Origin: a virus
Direction: 5' to 3' (one strand)
Virus record (IMG/VR): IMGVR_UViG_3300032086_002497
Location: 1-49,882 of that record
DNA length: 49,882 bases
A program made the position numbers and the translations under genes. The notes below the pieces were generated by a model that was given only the letters and a program-made list of their open reading frames with translations, had not been told where the DNA came from and did no database searches. This document shows positions 17,801-25,602 of the stretch, piece by piece. The number at the start of each line of letters is the position of its first letter. Position 1 is the first letter of the stretch.

Positions 17801-19176
17801 GCGTCAAAACCCATGGCGGCCATAGGGTCTTTTTGGAACGCGTCTATTCTTTTTTGTCGCTCAACATCAGCTGCCAACGCCTGGTAGTACAGAGGGTTTT
17901 CATCCTCAAGGTTTTCCATGGTAGTGGCATACTTGTCAACCCACTGCATGAAGCGTTGGTACTCTTGAAAGTCCGAACCTTCAACCAATTCATTATAGAA
18001 CTCAATCGCCTCATTTACCGTACCGCTAAAGGCAATCTGCTTGTAATCCGGCTTGCGTTCCGAATAACTTCCATCTCGGTTTTTGGTAAGACGACTTGGA
18101 TAATATTCATTTTCGCCCAGGCTTGCGCTTCCTTCGGGGCCAGAAACGACAACGACCTCGGGTAATTGTTGAAAAGACACTTGATTAAAATCATCAAATA
18201 TATTTCGCAGATTGTTTTTAAAGTCGCCAAAAGTAGCATACTGCCCGTTTATACTTCTGTAGTCTTCGTTGGAATAGAAAGCGTAAAGTTTTTGGTCGTT
18301 AAAGCCATTGCTATTACTGTACTCTTCCACCGCCTCTTGAAACAGAGTAAGTGCTTGTACTGCTTTGTCAATATTTATCTGAAAAAAGCCAAGTTGGTCC
18401 CACTCTTCAGCCCAGTCTATACCAAATTTTTCTTGGCCATATATCAATAAAGCGTTGAATCCTTCTGATGCTCTTTTTACGGCTGTAGTCTGGTCAAACA
18501 ACTCATGCTCCAGGTGAAAGTCGGTGTCTGTAACGGAATAGATAGTTTGCTCATACTCCTTACCGTCAACCTCATATGTATAAGTGGTTTCCAGGTAGTC
18601 GTCACTTCGGTCGTAGTAGTCTTCTTTTTTTCTTCGCTGGAAGTTCCACCCTTGCTCTCTCTCTAAAATTGCACCAAAGTCGTAGAGGTCTAAATTAATT
18701 AAGTTGTTGTGACGAGTAGGGTTGGCAAGTATCGGATTCCAAAAGTTAAAGTTGACTTCTCTGTTTTCCTTGATTTCTCTACGCTTGGCAGCACCATCAA
18801 ACCACTCGCGTGCAGTCATTGCATTAGGGTCGTCACAAGGAACAACCTGGCCGCGCTCATTGTAACACACCTCGTTTCTTACACGAGGACCACCAGTGGT
18901 ACTTGGGATAAGAGAACCCCCTTCACTTAATCCAGCAGAAGAAGTTTGGCCTCGCATCTCTTGTATCTCAAGAGGGTCGCCAGCCTCCAAATCAATGGCA
19001 TTTCTTTCTTTTTCACCAAACCTATCGTCAATAACCGCCATGGCTTCAAACGCCGCAGCGCGGAAGGTTTGGTCTGCCGCAAATTTGCCGGTAAACTCTT
19101 CTAATTCTAAATTAAAATCATCACCAAGTCCACCGCTTAATGTTTTGTGAATATCATTGATGTTGTACCCAGCCAT
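8845..19176 (-). CDS. Giant polyvalent internal virion (ejection) protein, 3443 aa
   Basis: One frame covers 21% of the window. It is the last of three consecutive genes placed like T7 gp14-gp15-gp16, so it is probably packaged and ejected into the host. Hydrophobic stretches occur near 480-560 and 640-760. HEFTH at 1109-1113, followed by EAIVHAIENRAE, looks like a zincin metalloprotease. HGT (1357-1359) and GTGLYFT near 1380, with a later YG, match the ADP-ribosyltransferase domain of polyvalent proteins. Around 1985-2180 (FGLLSPNQPL to AISAIDRHMLRVF) resembles the DUF7178 type. NMLSGFGTQLKNFAANI near 2684 and a membrane-active segment near 3025 (GTSVMTFFMAGM) resemble large-polyvalent-protein C-terminal regions. 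Predicted actions are delivery-time proteolysis and ADP-ribosylation of host targets; these are inferred from motifs. Confidence 0.8.
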   Translation of the reverse strand: MAGYNINDIHKTLSGGLGDDFNLELEEFTGKFAADQTFRAAAFEAMAVIDDRFGEKERNAIDLEAGDPLEIQEMRGQTSSAGLSEGGSLIPSTTGGPRVRNEVCYNERGQVVPCDDPNAMTAREWFDGAAKRREIKENREVNFNFWNPILANPTRHNNLINLDLYDFGAILEREQGWNFQRRKKEDYYDRSDDYLETTYTYEVDGKEYEQTIYSVTDTDFHLEHELFDQTTAVKRASEGFNALLIYGQEKFGIDWAEEWDQLGFFQINIDKAVQALTLFQEAVEEYSNSNGFNDQKLYAFYSNEDYRSINGQYATFGDFKNNLRNIFDDFNQVSFQQLPEVVVVSGPEGSASLGENEYYPSRLTKNRDGSYSERKPDYKQIAFSGTVNEAIEFYNELVEGSDFQEYQRFMQWVDKYATTMENLEDENPLYYQALAADVERQKRIDAFQKDPMAAMGFDAMVDAVEQSLIDMPYIGNTVGVAAASMVDFTYNNVGIRDIVGVQVRATAYGAGKVMALVQGGGSLINSAVLTIGDMTGIASQDYTSWDAWADKFLDAFDPQQYAAFGTASNHMGSIYPYVMTTVIDGKTYTVEYEDMQSANKDYTSIRGEDGYMIFDESLSNRIVGTLAGKERKQQWNSGVFWYQTMNTTFDVGTMLVGGAGWAKAGIGLKTAKLTAKTTNRIKRTLGFAEAQLTEKTVKQIAYRQGAELTMAMQMHNGMYQGYLDQGLTPTEAAYHALGGTFAVVTVNRLNPEFNTTYKAWGNVKKGDVNRFIKGSYNTRLQMFRNGASQYGSTFWKAGLMEAGEEGVFEPIAQDASSFLLGQAGQGNVDIQSFGPGTVDQMILGGTVGIIFPMVNVVKTNGNLAHMQKDLLFRMHLNPERTRNIINDYVGNQFVDEDGENIREFTQQDADKFIRILETASAQTNAQVSGQSTAFELNKGEAFTDQQIMELHGVNVALAALAEVKSTPQLDPVVNELTQNLSDVIQRATEDPSSLNTRNNDPAVPSQEENEAARRVEDELADDLNDLGVPTKSRTAPHIRALAKKLEENFPGTSAVTDQAAFDEVYRNRVMKQFPTLKESNKKEVKGFYDETTNTIFLNPESATLGTAIHEFTHVWLNYVKANNTNLYNKMIELAKNDAGIMSLVPDIAEYSGTDLRAMEAIVHAIENRAELALTAKDAPALQQLLKMIDELFAYLQKTLNLTDKPFEEYTLAEFIDRGAYEVVSGDMSSGIAVPTVGEMQNQRVVMRDTRGQYAIGDLEVTDGVVGLRQSNGTLLTIGGENILYEQANRYGLELLDGTQRRVLPKEENTVTVDGVNETVSLSMETTPPPTVQPGIYLAMAADIPMLQSATNAGLLFHGTMEKSLDSFNPQYRAGTYGTGLYFTNAAYKANDYGNYFVFSNPENMNLLPYYDTKFSDLVTLMKDGKFKNDFRFLMNLTAEQAQKIKAIRDEYIYSDVDYRTKMDEFYGANKGLGGAPSAWTTDAAAYYADRLMAGESIADLSLHDLTMFTYNGTNYGEMNNVRKGLEESGIDGWYVSSDISKYHEAVIINSNKLNESIVDNPFGQTVDEYNQAVNTTPRIKRFAVDSKQNLSSMDINSPLGAEVVKKSNLYLSITPSQAAKIGVAPFRSTETTTLEQVNGVHGTVQFQYLSEQTSKLARLLGIDMTQQSPAHGGYTFMGNEAGRFIQEASQFLEINGDPENIKLFAAVLGAIAPDQQESVIRFTEDTTLDPMADDTNFYMRIPIPANILGSDGNEEASQNFRTKMYEAGIQGFSITYGDNLLHLFPENDQEVQVALTFLEVLGTELGTDLRNGAQVIPGKRNFDEENSDQGGYLETIRGFRDANPDLYRTDPELHGLLAFAETSYLRQQGFTTRNPELISTPLDLTWDENTSDFRVGGLPLNDYGKKYGVSNLGKVRETVSVQMAPGVVWNIPGGIEDGVFSFAELFWMKQQGWNPAQITNESNRNKLYRKLGRTMTPEKGDSVSIFNGFVFGLLSPNQPLTPNEFQVAVGRVQAIEDAESDELIRQYFAGEIESLTSEQVPVLTIQGYANMLAGVSDPLNMTKEERAELEEKITYFFQAQAAEKGGLGIKSSGEYTNLAELAFKFRMDSPIEGQVKGADFFAKSDNETWVSFMTRMMTEVRGLAAKTASFSGVWQDPLVAAISAIDRHMLRVFEPELLANSADRAKFEQKLISKWNNAVKARDIYRGKKRTAKDKKEYIDKHDFVTAESVEVTNLDELMAQRGANQAFMMSMFDLVSQKQAVYEVAKTGQINPRFTEFVGKYNQLLTAPKDGKVSIPGDFYMKALRINNEVATRNGLGIFMSQWALWDKKRNRFEPHEVMFPGLAKLPRLPFFTMQESIKSHKAAGYMNSSMDENMNMSPARPMASSGLYFSIDGDKRFERVVKKALDSGLPPKRVIKKLVEAGMSRQAATNLVMVGGRETATQPKERMTASTWAKVIPDERTTEEITENTKSYFPRSNQMTRAEAKLLIDEIGLPAAIRMLVEPDRVNLLFQDKRVDAPSSAEPIPSRSKQGRKNKSANAQSFRFSAVRVALFNEVNERINDMILELESNGAVALAENYRAALQDMVEQLALDATSAGQFIQAFSLISRAGGETMVAYIKRKLDKKGVPYTEADLEEIKNLAEIMKSYQDNTQEYVKAEFDLLKKLSKLEGVSIFDIAESQLYSNMLSGFGTQLKNFAANIASIVTEGIVLPLSNLSPMSFFKYWGGIVKSVFPALDQAWFTLKTGIRYERSGSDKFALQSTKVPLYEMYGFNQIYGDKAYTSNADNKVWRAIETILGRAVLQFFNPVFMKLPGRMLSAVDIGMRRMSKGGEVSVIMHRLARGKDTDGMSQEELALLEEQALLIVMGNETRAQRRARREKYGTQAVSEGYKPHTSAFRLRIAELEQQDLALNDIDVAAERIATENIFMNEPAGALGKLYRGMIRTLEDDGSGAVSDTLLRSLKGMFVPFLKVLANVGNRLYSYTPLQFVNIAGDAVARKLGKAGYQVYRNQDSRRRAYARTLFGTSVMTFFMAGMRSFGDDEDEKPAWKITGGGTGDPYKDYQLQMDGRWKPYTITFYRAYPGGPLLDEPFRMEYRETSFSLIFMSLGAISDYEDFQEKGLLDEQTGMDEFMTKATIAVGAFFEGLSDFTFVQGIQEAFKGIPSSGSKAGQGDSFWMKKFEQTLKTLTVPNFIQQLNRTVLDFNNKPLNQRLELLDNWKREMLMFTSDSNHPLVDVLADPVQPDAFRYFPMIAEPPQNEVSDYAREYFYETFVMNNCFVPPPTYPGMVVYDSESALYKRAIPMDNIQEYKFYVLRGAKIKDRMLELSASGLLTITEDAVEDFVDVIKDGTVDVNALRKEKKQELLKKVLSQVVREASKYAHTYLQAEHIVTSLSEKDVSTGLTPEEVGYLNAAQEMLDNIGQTSQAWPMSLTDRPVEEVFDY

Positions 19177-19177
19177 A

Positions 19178-21004
19178 TCATGCTATGTTAGATTGCTTTC
19201 CGCGTAACACATCAAGCACATTCATGTCTATTGTTTTTCTTTGTCCGTAGCGTGTTACCGCAGATGTTTCACGAGAGTTAATCAGCGTGATAAACTCCGC
19301 AAACGACATCTTCTGTCTTGAGCCATCCTCAAAACTAACTATAACATTACCCATACTTTCAATAACCCTTGTAACAATACCATTGGCTGTTTTCACACCA
19401 CCTCTATTCAGCACATCTTGGATATCTCCCATCTGTTCTCTACTCAATGATGACATGCTTGTGCCAATAATATCTAATGCTGCCTCTTGATTGTCTTCGT
19501 AAATGCTTTCTGGGTCAGAATCAAGTATATTTCTGCTTGATGCATCACTGTATGCCTCTGGATTGTACTGACCTCCAACAGTTACTTTGTGGTCATCCAT
19601 ACGCATCTGAACTGCACCGGACTCTACGCCACGATAACTTAATTCAGTAGCCAACTCATCTCCGTTTAAGAACATTTCCTCTGTCACTTTAAATGAAAGC
19701 AAGTCTTGCTTCGCCTCAATAACAAGGAAGTTGTTATCCGTAGGATTAAAGTAAACATCAACACGCTTGTTGTCAAACTCTGCTTGATTAAAGATTGCCT
19801 CTTCAACTGGATACAAAACTTTACCGTCTTTAAGAATCTTATCACCAAGATTACCTTGGCCCATAGTCAAGGTGTTAATAGTTCTGATGATTTTATCTTC
19901 ACGGGCATATGTATTAGCATTAGTACGCTGTGTCTGTGGAGAAATAATAATCGGCTGTGGAATCTCGCTAACCGTTACAGCACTTGATACGCGGTTAATA
20001 CCATAGTTTCGTGTTGCTTCTTCAAGACCTTTTGCCAACAAATATTGGTTTCCAAAATCATCCGGGTCTGCTAAAATCTCACCAACAGTTTTGGAGTAAA
20101 CTTGAACATTACCATCAGCATCTTGGTATTCAAACTCAACCACTTCATTTCTGTTTGAATTAGCCCAGATGTCGCGCTGCTCATTAAGCATTGCCACGGC
20201 AATTTTATCCTGGTAGTTGCTGGTGGCCACTTGCAATAAAGACATGCCGCTCTGTGAGGCGTCCATTAATTCTAACGCAGTCTTTGGAACAACTGTTCCG
20301 TTTGCAGTTTTAACAAAGTTAAGCGCAACATCAAGTTCGGTCGTTTCGGTTTGGCGTGCGCCACCCTGGATTTGACTTTGAACTTGACGCTGTGATTCAA
20401 TCTGGCTTTTAGACTTAAAGAAGTTTAGCCAGTATCCAGGCGCACTGGCTACCGAAGAGCGAATCTGTTCGTCAGTAGCAGAAGTCATAAGCCACTGTAA
20501 CGGGCCTATAGCCTCACCGGGTTCATAAAAGGCAACATCATTTGGCTTGATGTACGAGTTAAAGTACATGTCAATTACAGCCCCAGAATTTAAATCTTTA
20601 TTCTGCTTAATCTGACTTTCCTCTTGCTTCACCATAGAGGTAAACTCGCGCTCGCCGGCGATGTCTTTTTTTAAATCCGCAACAAGTGCCTGGGGAGGAG
20701 ACTGCGTTTTGTCGATAAACTCCAGCATACCGTCAAGTTTTTTCTCCACGAGGTCATGCATAATAGGACCAATGTATTCGGAGTATCCGGAAGATATGTA
20801 GTTGCTTGCGCGGTACGCGTCCTCGCGATACCCACCAAGAGTACGCTCTAACTTTTCCTCTGCTTTTTGTATTGTATTCGCGCGTGTATACGCTTGACGG
20901 GCTTGCTGATTAGCCAATCTTGTTACTTGTTTGGCAATAGATTCCGCATCCGATTTAATCGGCTGTGAAAAACCTAACGCTCCAGCACCTTCTAATCCAG
21001 CCAT
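19178..21004 (-). CDS. Internal virion protein, gp15-like position (608 aa)
   Basis: A long hydrophilic, mainly helical protein without transmembrane segments or an enzymatic motif. The N-terminal 120 residues are a charged helical region (ARQAYTRANTIQKAEEKLER). It lies 1 nt upstream of the giant gene and 9 nt behind the gp14-like gene, the order of the three core/ejection proteins of T7-type podophages. By analogy it would form part of the ejected channel. I do not see sequence similarity to T7 gp15 itself. Confidence 0.6.
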   Translation of the reverse strand: MAGLEGAGALGFSQPIKSDAESIAKQVTRLANQQARQAYTRANTIQKAEEKLERTLGGYREDAYRASNYISSGYSEYIGPIMHDLVEKKLDGMLEFIDKTQSPPQALVADLKKDIAGEREFTSMVKQEESQIKQNKDLNSGAVIDMYFNSYIKPNDVAFYEPGEAIGPLQWLMTSATDEQIRSSVASAPGYWLNFFKSKSQIESQRQVQSQIQGGARQTETTELDVALNFVKTANGTVVPKTALELMDASQSGMSLLQVATSNYQDKIAVAMLNEQRDIWANSNRNEVVEFEYQDADGNVQVYSKTVGEILADPDDFGNQYLLAKGLEEATRNYGINRVSSAVTVSEIPQPIIISPQTQRTNANTYAREDKIIRTINTLTMGQGNLGDKILKDGKVLYPVEEAIFNQAEFDNKRVDVYFNPTDNNFLVIEAKQDLLSFKVTEEMFLNGDELATELSYRGVESGAVQMRMDDHKVTVGGQYNPEAYSDASSRNILDSDPESIYEDNQEAALDIIGTSMSSLSREQMGDIQDVLNRGGVKTANGIVTRVIESMGNVIVSFEDGSRQKMSFAEFITLINSRETSAVTRYGQRKTIDMNVLDVLRGKQSNIA

Positions 21005-21013
21005 AATATTAAA

Positions 21014-21709
21014 TTAACTATCCAGTGGGACCCATTGGCCTTGGTCATATATGTAATTCACACCGTTAACAGTCGTTAAATCGCCTTCTTGTGGCGGGGT
21101 CTGACCACCCGTAGTGTTTCGGAATCCCGTAGAACCATAAGGACTAAATGGGCCGAGTTGGTTTTGCATCTGATACATCAACGACCCACTTTGAGCAACA
21201 GTACCAAACGCACCACCCAGGCCAGCAAATCCACCAGCAATCAACTGTTGCTTGTTCTGTACATCTTCGTAGTATTTACGCTGTTTGTCCTGGAATACCA
21301 TGCGCTCATCTGCAACAAGGGCATTTTGCATATTCATAGATACACTGTCGCGGCGCGCCTGGTCTTGCGCTTCTATTTGTGCCAACTGCAATGCGTTTGA
21401 AGAAGATTGAGCATTCGTGGCAGCATTACCTAAAAAGGCTTGCGTAGCGTCTGTAGCAGCGCGGTTGTAACCAGCCGAGGCAGTCGCTGTGTTGGATGCG
21501 GCGGTACGCTCCATAGCACCAATATTAGCCATTCTACCTCCGGCCTTAATCTGCGCGTCAAGGCCCATGCCTTGCAAACGCTCGTTGCCAGTGTACATAG
21601 GACGCTCTCCTGGGTTCATTTGCAACCCTTCAATAAGAGATACTCCGCCTTGTAAACCTTGTAATACCGCTTGCCCTCCAAGACCGAGGGCCATTAATGT
21701 TGCACTCAT
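21014..21709 (-). CDS. Internal virion protein, gp14-like position (231 aa)
   Basis: The N-terminus is a hydrophobic glycine-rich segment (LMALGLGGQAVLQGLQGGV), followed by an Ala/Asn/Gln-rich helical region (NTATASAGYNRAATDATQAF) and a second Gly/Ala segment near 155-175. This resembles the composition of T7 gp14 and other podophage ejection proteins that build a pore in the outer membrane. The C-terminus is short and Gln/Gly/Pro-rich. Function is inferred from gene order between the nozzle and the larger ejection proteins. Confidence 0.6.
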   Translation of the reverse strand: MSATLMALGLGGQAVLQGLQGGVSLIEGLQMNPGERPMYTGNERLQGMGLDAQIKAGGRMANIGAMERTAASNTATASAGYNRAATDATQAFLGNAATNAQSSSNALQLAQIEAQDQARRDSVSMNMQNALVADERMVFQDKQRKYYEDVQNKQQLIAGGFAGLGGAFGTVAQSGSLMYQMQNQLGPFSPYGSTGFRNTTGGQTPPQEGDLTTVNGVNYIYDQGQWVPLDS

Positions 21710-21711
21710 AG

Positions 21712-24700
21712 TTATGCTGTTTTGTGTCCTTTTTGCATAGAGTATGCTATATCTGCAAATCTAACCTTTACCTTGTTAGTTTCATCAAATTCTAACATAA
21801 ACAAAAGAAACGGATTTAACAACTTCTCACCGGTCATTCCGTTAGTGTCGTATGTTGTGGCAACATAAGACGATGGTGCCGGCTCCAATCTGTTTCTGTA
21901 GATAGGTGCATAGTATACACCTTCATACTGTCTAAAGTCGGCGTCACTCAAATCTGAAGACTGCGTAAAGTCAGAGTATGTGCGAGAAGTTGGGTACTCT
22001 CCAGACGAGTTTCTATCCATATATTTCGCCTCTGTTCTAAAATGTATAAACGATGGCGGGTAATTACCTTCTATTGTGATGCCATTAAACCTCTTGACAA
22101 TCATGGGGTTTTGTTGAACAATCCCAGATATCTGACTATTGTACTGTGTACCGTAGAAGTTGTTGCGAGTTTCGTTGGCATCATGCACCCATAACTCACC
22201 GTTTTTGAAAGACAAGAACTCTGTTCCTACCTGGGCCATTTGCTCTGGCTCATACGAGTATCGAGATGTCCAGGCGTTTATAGCGGTATCATACGCTAAT
22301 GTCAGTGCATCTCCGTTCTCCAAGTCGTAGTATGAGGAGCGGAACTCGTTGACTCTCACATGCAAGGTATCTGCCGCATCTGGTGTTTGGTTGGCAGTAC
22401 TATCATCAAGAGTAAACTTCAGTGTAGTTGAATCTTTTGCGGCAGTAAACTCTATGTAGCCGCTATCATCTACAGCAGAAAAATTACCTATACTGCTATC
22501 GTCCGAGTACTTGACTGTAATAGCATCAAAGTCTTCTATTGCAGCACTCACCGTGTGCAACTCCAATCTGTACTTGCGGTTCTTTTTAATTTTCTCCGTC
22601 GGTGTAACAGAGATTGTTGCTCCGTTGTACGACGGGTCTTGGAAGCCGTCTAACAAGTCATGGGTGGAAACCTCATCTATGTAATCCTCCAGGTATTCAT
22701 AAGTAGAGTCAACCTCTGCCAAATGCAAAATGTATTCATCATTACGATTATCATAACCGCCAAAGCACCCAGTAGCACCTTGCTGTACAATAAGGTTACT
22801 TCGGTTGCGGAAGAAAGATTTTATACCGCGGTCACCAATTGGCAAAAGACCATTTCGGTCATAGAGTACCACTGTTCCGTTTAGCGCATCATAGAAGAAA
22901 ACGCGATTGTTAGATTCAACAACACTTTCTGGGTGTAATGTGCCGTATGAACCACGCAATACTTGTGCCGAACCAATAACGCCAGACTGCACAGCAAGGA
23001 ATGCCGCTCCTCCAGAAGTTTGTAACTGTGCCTCTCCGATGTATACGCTCGCAGTCTCGTTGGTTCCAATGGCCAACATGGTGTTACCCTCTGACTCTGT
23101 CTTGGAGGTAAACACCAGTTTCTGAATAGAACCTAACTCACTTGCCAATACATTCTCATCAAGTGAATTAAACACAGAAAGACCGTTTAGCAACGAACCT
23201 TGCACTCGGCGTTCACTAAATGATATAGCAGTAGGCTTATGTACTTGTTGGAATCTTGTCAAGCCAAACGCACGGCCAGTGACTTGAATCCAAGTGTTAG
23301 CCTTTTTGTAGTCGGGATTGGTAACCTCATGAACGATATCCGAACCGGTACCATATTGCAATACCTTAACAACAACATCTCCGTTAAAACTTCCAGATGT
23401 TGTTGAAAATGAGCGAGTGCTTTTACCCGCATTATTGATTTTATAGCCATGCCCAAATTCAAAGAAAGGCTCTGACGAACTCTCAAGGCGAGGACTAAAC
23501 ACCTCTGCCATTACTTGGAAGTTACTGTTGTAAGCAAAACTCCCCAAATCCTTAACGCTACAATACAAGTTACCAGCCGTTTGATGCAAGACACGCAGTG
23601 TCGCTGTACCGCTAAAGTTAGGCAAGTTGTGTAAGTTAATAAGGTCTCCCTCTGAAATGTTATACCCAAAATTCTCGGCAGCCATACTACTCAAGTCAAC
23701 TTGAATGTACTGTGTTGTTTCTTGTGTATATGATGGTTCTGCTCCGGTACCCTCTATATCCTCCACATACCTTAATTGTTTTGCGGCAAACTGAAGGAAA
23801 AAAGATTTATTCAAGGACTTGCTACGCACAAAATGATACGAATGCGCCCATTCTGGAATGTAGTTTTGGGGACTCGAAGTTGGCATTGAGAACTTTACAT
23901 AGCGCACTGCCGTTGAAAAAGTGTCATCGCGTTGTGGTATAGAGATACCGCCTGGTGCTGTAACCTCAATAACACGGCCTAAACGACCATACGCATCAGC
24001 AAAGACCAAACCAAATCTGTAACTACTTCCGCTTTTCCAAAGACGAAGGTTTTCCGAATAAACCAAAGCAGTGCCAACTACACCGGTAACAGTAACGGAA
24101 GTATCCGCGCCGGTCTGCTGTAAAACTTGTTGACACTGTACCGATGTGGCATCCGATGGTGCAATATCATTCTTGACATAACCAAGAGCAGCGTTGTCTG
24201 AAGTCGCCACCAGTGTTTCGCTCGTTAAGTTTTGCGAGGTCGGCCAATAGGTGGGGTCTAACACATTGCTATTATTGACAAAAGCCAAATACCAAGCGTC
24301 TACCGTGTCACTATCTTCAGCATGAGGGCCGTTTGAAGGGAATGTGTAATAACCGTCGGCATTAGAACCAGTAACCTTTACAAAACGATGGAACTCTGTT
24401 TGGACATCATCATTATTGTCAATATAGTCTAATCTGAACATGGTGTATTCACCCGATGCTACACCACTGGTATTCTCAATTTGAGGAGATATTGCTACAG
24501 TATCGCGGACTCCCTCTTCATTTAAGTTGTCCAAACCCTCTGTGGTGTTGCCCATAAAAACACGACCACGCGCACACTCAAGGCTTTTAGCCTTTACCGG
24601 TACAGCACTAAAGTATCGAGTAACCTCTGACTCTGCAACAGCCAGCCTGGCGGTATCATTTCTAAAATTCACCTCTAATGCAACATCATCGTCGTCATGA

Positions 24701-25602
24701 TTAAGTATTGCGGGATAACTCTTTTCGGTGTAAAATACAGAGAATGCCGATTCATTATTGTATTTAACTAAATACTCAACCTCAACCACATCCGGGCCGA
24801 TTCTTTGGTCGGTAGAAATTGTTACAGTAATTGTATTGTAATCCCTTTCGTTAGTTGCAGCATCTGGGTTAGCGTGATAAACGGGGGTACTGTAAGGACT
24901 CAATGTACTCACCTCTCCATCGGCATATACAAATCGATACGCAAAAGTAAACGATTCATCTGCAATAAAATTGTAATCTACGGCAGTGTCCTCAAAGCGA
25001 GTTGTAGACAGAGGAATGGTTGGTGCTTGACGAATGACTGTTATCAGACTATCTCGAATATCTGTACCGTCTTGACCATAAGAAACATATGTGTCATATG
25101 TATTGATTTGTGTATACGAGGAGTCATGCTTTTTCAAGCCTCGCTCAACATTCACTCTTTTAGGTTCTGTATTATTATCGGTAAAGAACAGCAAGTCATC
25201 ATTCATACCAACGCCGGTAATCAGATACGATAAAGAAAAATTCAATCCTTCCTGGGTAACTCCACCCACAGAAGCCGCGAAATCATCTTGCTCTATAACT
25301 TTTCTAATGGTGTCTTCTTTGTGAAAGTAACACAACACCATATGGTCGTCATTGCTATTATGGACGAAATAAAAAACTCTTGAGTTTTCGTTGTCAGAAA
25401 AATGACCAATACAAGTATTTGTTCCGCTCGGCATGGTAAAGGTAACTTTTTCGTTACCCTTGACATTGGACACGGCACCCATACTACGCTCCTCGTCCGC
25501 AGATACGCGCACATTTAAAGCGTTAAGATACTGATTTCCAGCAATGTACGCCGCATCAGTATCGGTGCTTAATCCACCGGTAAATGTTTTCTTTTCTATC
25601 AT
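21712..25602 (-). CDS. Tail nozzle/muzzle protein (gp12-like), 1296 aa
   Basis: The N-terminus MIEKKTFTGGLSTDTDAAYI, then YLNALNVRVSADEERSMGAV and SNVKGNEKV, is the opening I associate with nozzle or stabilisation proteins of Bacteroidota and crAss-like podophages. The rest is beta-rich with many Asp/Asn-Gly turns, as expected of a beta-propeller with insertions. In podophages this protein forms the distal tail tube below the adaptor ring. It follows three neck genes and precedes the ejection proteins. It starts with a 4-nt overlap with the gene at 25599. Confidence 0.78.
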   Translation of the reverse strand: MIEKKTFTGGLSTDTDAAYIAGNQYLNALNVRVSADEERSMGAVSNVKGNEKVTFTMPSGTNTCIGHFSDNENSRVFYFVHNSNDDHMVLCYFHKEDTIRKVIEQDDFAASVGGVTQEGLNFSLSYLITGVGMNDDLLFFTDNNTEPKRVNVERGLKKHDSSYTQINTYDTYVSYGQDGTDIRDSLITVIRQAPTIPLSTTRFEDTAVDYNFIADESFTFAYRFVYADGEVSTLSPYSTPVYHANPDAATNERDYNTITVTISTDQRIGPDVVEVEYLVKYNNESAFSVFYTEKSYPAILNHDDDDVALEVNFRNDTARLAVAESEVTRYFSAVPVKAKSLECARGRVFMGNTTEGLDNLNEEGVRDTVAISPQIENTSGVASGEYTMFRLDYIDNNDDVQTEFHRFVKVTGSNADGYYTFPSNGPHAEDSDTVDAWYLAFVNNSNVLDPTYWPTSQNLTSETLVATSDNAALGYVKNDIAPSDATSVQCQQVLQQTGADTSVTVTGVVGTALVYSENLRLWKSGSSYRFGLVFADAYGRLGRVIEVTAPGGISIPQRDDTFSTAVRYVKFSMPTSSPQNYIPEWAHSYHFVRSKSLNKSFFLQFAAKQLRYVEDIEGTGAEPSYTQETTQYIQVDLSSMAAENFGYNISEGDLINLHNLPNFSGTATLRVLHQTAGNLYCSVKDLGSFAYNSNFQVMAEVFSPRLESSSEPFFEFGHGYKINNAGKSTRSFSTTSGSFNGDVVVKVLQYGTGSDIVHEVTNPDYKKANTWIQVTGRAFGLTRFQQVHKPTAISFSERRVQGSLLNGLSVFNSLDENVLASELGSIQKLVFTSKTESEGNTMLAIGTNETASVYIGEAQLQTSGGAAFLAVQSGVIGSAQVLRGSYGTLHPESVVESNNRVFFYDALNGTVVLYDRNGLLPIGDRGIKSFFRNRSNLIVQQGATGCFGGYDNRNDEYILHLAEVDSTYEYLEDYIDEVSTHDLLDGFQDPSYNGATISVTPTEKIKKNRKYRLELHTVSAAIEDFDAITVKYSDDSSIGNFSAVDDSGYIEFTAAKDSTTLKFTLDDSTANQTPDAADTLHVRVNEFRSSYYDLENGDALTLAYDTAINAWTSRYSYEPEQMAQVGTEFLSFKNGELWVHDANETRNNFYGTQYNSQISGIVQQNPMIVKRFNGITIEGNYPPSFIHFRTEAKYMDRNSSGEYPTSRTYSDFTQSSDLSDADFRQYEGVYYAPIYRNRLEPAPSSYVATTYDTNGMTGEKLLNPFLLFMLEFDETNKVKVRFADIAYSMQKGHKTA

